A stretch of 64,000 bases of DNA from Methylibium sp. Root1272. GTDB taxonomy: Bacteria; Pseudomonadota; Gammaproteobacteria; Burkholderiales; Burkholderiaceae_C. The position numbers and the translations under genes were made by a program. Shown piece after piece: positions 63,555-64,000 of the stretch. Numbering within the stretch: position 1 is the first letter of the stretch; every line of letters starts with the position of its first letter. The stretch covers positions 218,810 to 282,809 of the forward strand of contig NZ_LMDY01000017.1 in the NCBI RefSeq assembly GCF_001425905.1, read 5' to 3'. The notes under the pieces are model-generated. The model was not told where the DNA came from. It saw nothing but the letters and a program-made list of their open reading frames with translations, and did not search any database.

Positions 63555-63765
63555 CCCGGCTGGCCATCACCAAGGCCGAGCGCCTACCTGCGCACGATGC
63601 TGATCCTCGGAGCCAGGGCCGTGCTGGCTGCGGCGAAAAACAAGACGGACAACCTCAGCCGCTGGGCGCTCGCGCTCGAGGAGCGCCGAGGTTACTGGAA
63701 GGCGGTGGTGGCGACAGCGGCGCAGCACGCTCTGGTCGACTCCCAGGTTGTTCGCTATCTGCGTG
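63555..63765 (+). pseudogene. IS110-family transposase C-terminal remnant
   Basis: From 63585 the frame reads AYLRTMLILGARAVLAAAKNKTD, then LSRWALALEERRGYWKAVVATAA, the typical IS110-family C-terminus (each piece short of the intact ~340 residues). Just upstream ITKA is visible in a different frame (about 63563-63580), showing a frameshift, and everything N-terminal is missing. A disabled relic, supporting past insertion next to the toxin-antitoxin pair. Confidence 0.7.
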
Positions 63766-64000
63766 ACCACCGCGCCCGGCTGACTGCACAGCCTCCCGCC
63801 TCACGCATGAATTTGTCAGTGAAGCACCACTCGTGTTCCCCATGGCTCTCTCCTGTCTACATCAGGTCATCCGATGTGTCCGGTAAACCGGAGAAAGCCC
63901 ATGCTGATGCATGTTCATGATCGACAACTGTTCGGGCTACACGGTTGAATGGAACGGGCCGATGCGTTGACCTTGGGCTAACCCGCGAGCTGCTTGCTCA
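63766..64000. other. Unassigned end of window
   Basis: 235 nt after the transposase remnant with no supported gene. Short palindromic pieces occur (for example CCGGTAAACCGG at 63880-63891), possibly old mobile-element ends. The window stops here. Confidence 0.5.

Noticed and set aside
63555..64000. A complete IS110-family element
   Set aside because: Only the C-terminal part is recognisable, with a frameshift; no N-terminal DEDD catalytic half and no defined ends are present.

Overview
The window is one contiguous, GC-rich, densely packed bacterial chromosome segment. Three things point to a betaproteobacterium of the order Burkholderiales, probably in the Rubrivivax/Methylibium/Leptothrix neighbourhood: the gene orders maf-yceD-rpmF-plsX-fabHDG-acpP-fabF-rpoE-rseA-rseB-mucD-lepA-lepB-rnc-era-recO-pdxJ-acpS-nagZ and rne/rluC-HAD-Rieske-sppA, a very high GC content, and a 1012-residue RNase E with an Arg-rich tail. 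The genus is inferred; there is no rRNA gene to test it.

Region 1 (1-5425, minus strand) is a nucleotide-sugar operon for surface polysaccharide: manC, rfbB, rfbD, rfbA, rfbC and a truncated fcl. It makes GDP-mannose and then GDP-fucose, plus dTDP-L-rhamnose. A divergent polyprenyl-phosphate sugar-1-phosphate transferase (5512-6606) could start the repeat unit. Region 2 (6634-9508) holds rhlE, an RsmI-like methylase and a Maf/YceF pyrophosphatase. Region 3 (9539-16163) is the L32/fatty-acid cluster. Region 4 (16197-20635) is the envelope-stress module rpoE-rseA-rseB-mucD. A 548-nt gap (20636-21183) follows, with a perfect 40-bp palindrome, a DnaA box, and a -10-like hexamer followed by a strong terminator. 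Region 5 (21184-29181) is lepA to nagZ. Region 6 (29274-36055) is rne diverging from the tightly overlapping rluC-HAD-Rieske-sppA series. Region 7 (36209-39734) holds a c-di-GMP enzyme and a BON/LysM protein.

Region 8 (39838-51051) is the most unusual part. The urease genes ureABC and ureEFG are split by a convergent asmA-like gene, and no ureD is visible. Divergent from ureA lies a 1173-residue fusion of an NCS1-type nucleobase/allantoin transporter, a nine-cysteine cytoplasmic module, a histidine kinase and a receiver domain. It overlaps a LuxR-type response regulator. I propose a transporter-coupled nitrogen-compound sensor that may control urease.

Region 9 (51069-62643, all minus strand) is a run of accessory genes: phosphoesterase, two VOC proteins, isochorismatase-like hydrolase, an SDR with altered motifs, GNAT, monooxygenase-like protein, two SRPBCC proteins, thioesterase, small membrane proteins and two lipoproteins. 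Region 10 (62860-64000) has lower GC. It carries a VapBC/FitAB-type toxin-antitoxin pair with its own promoter and operator, then a broken IS110-family transposase remnant.
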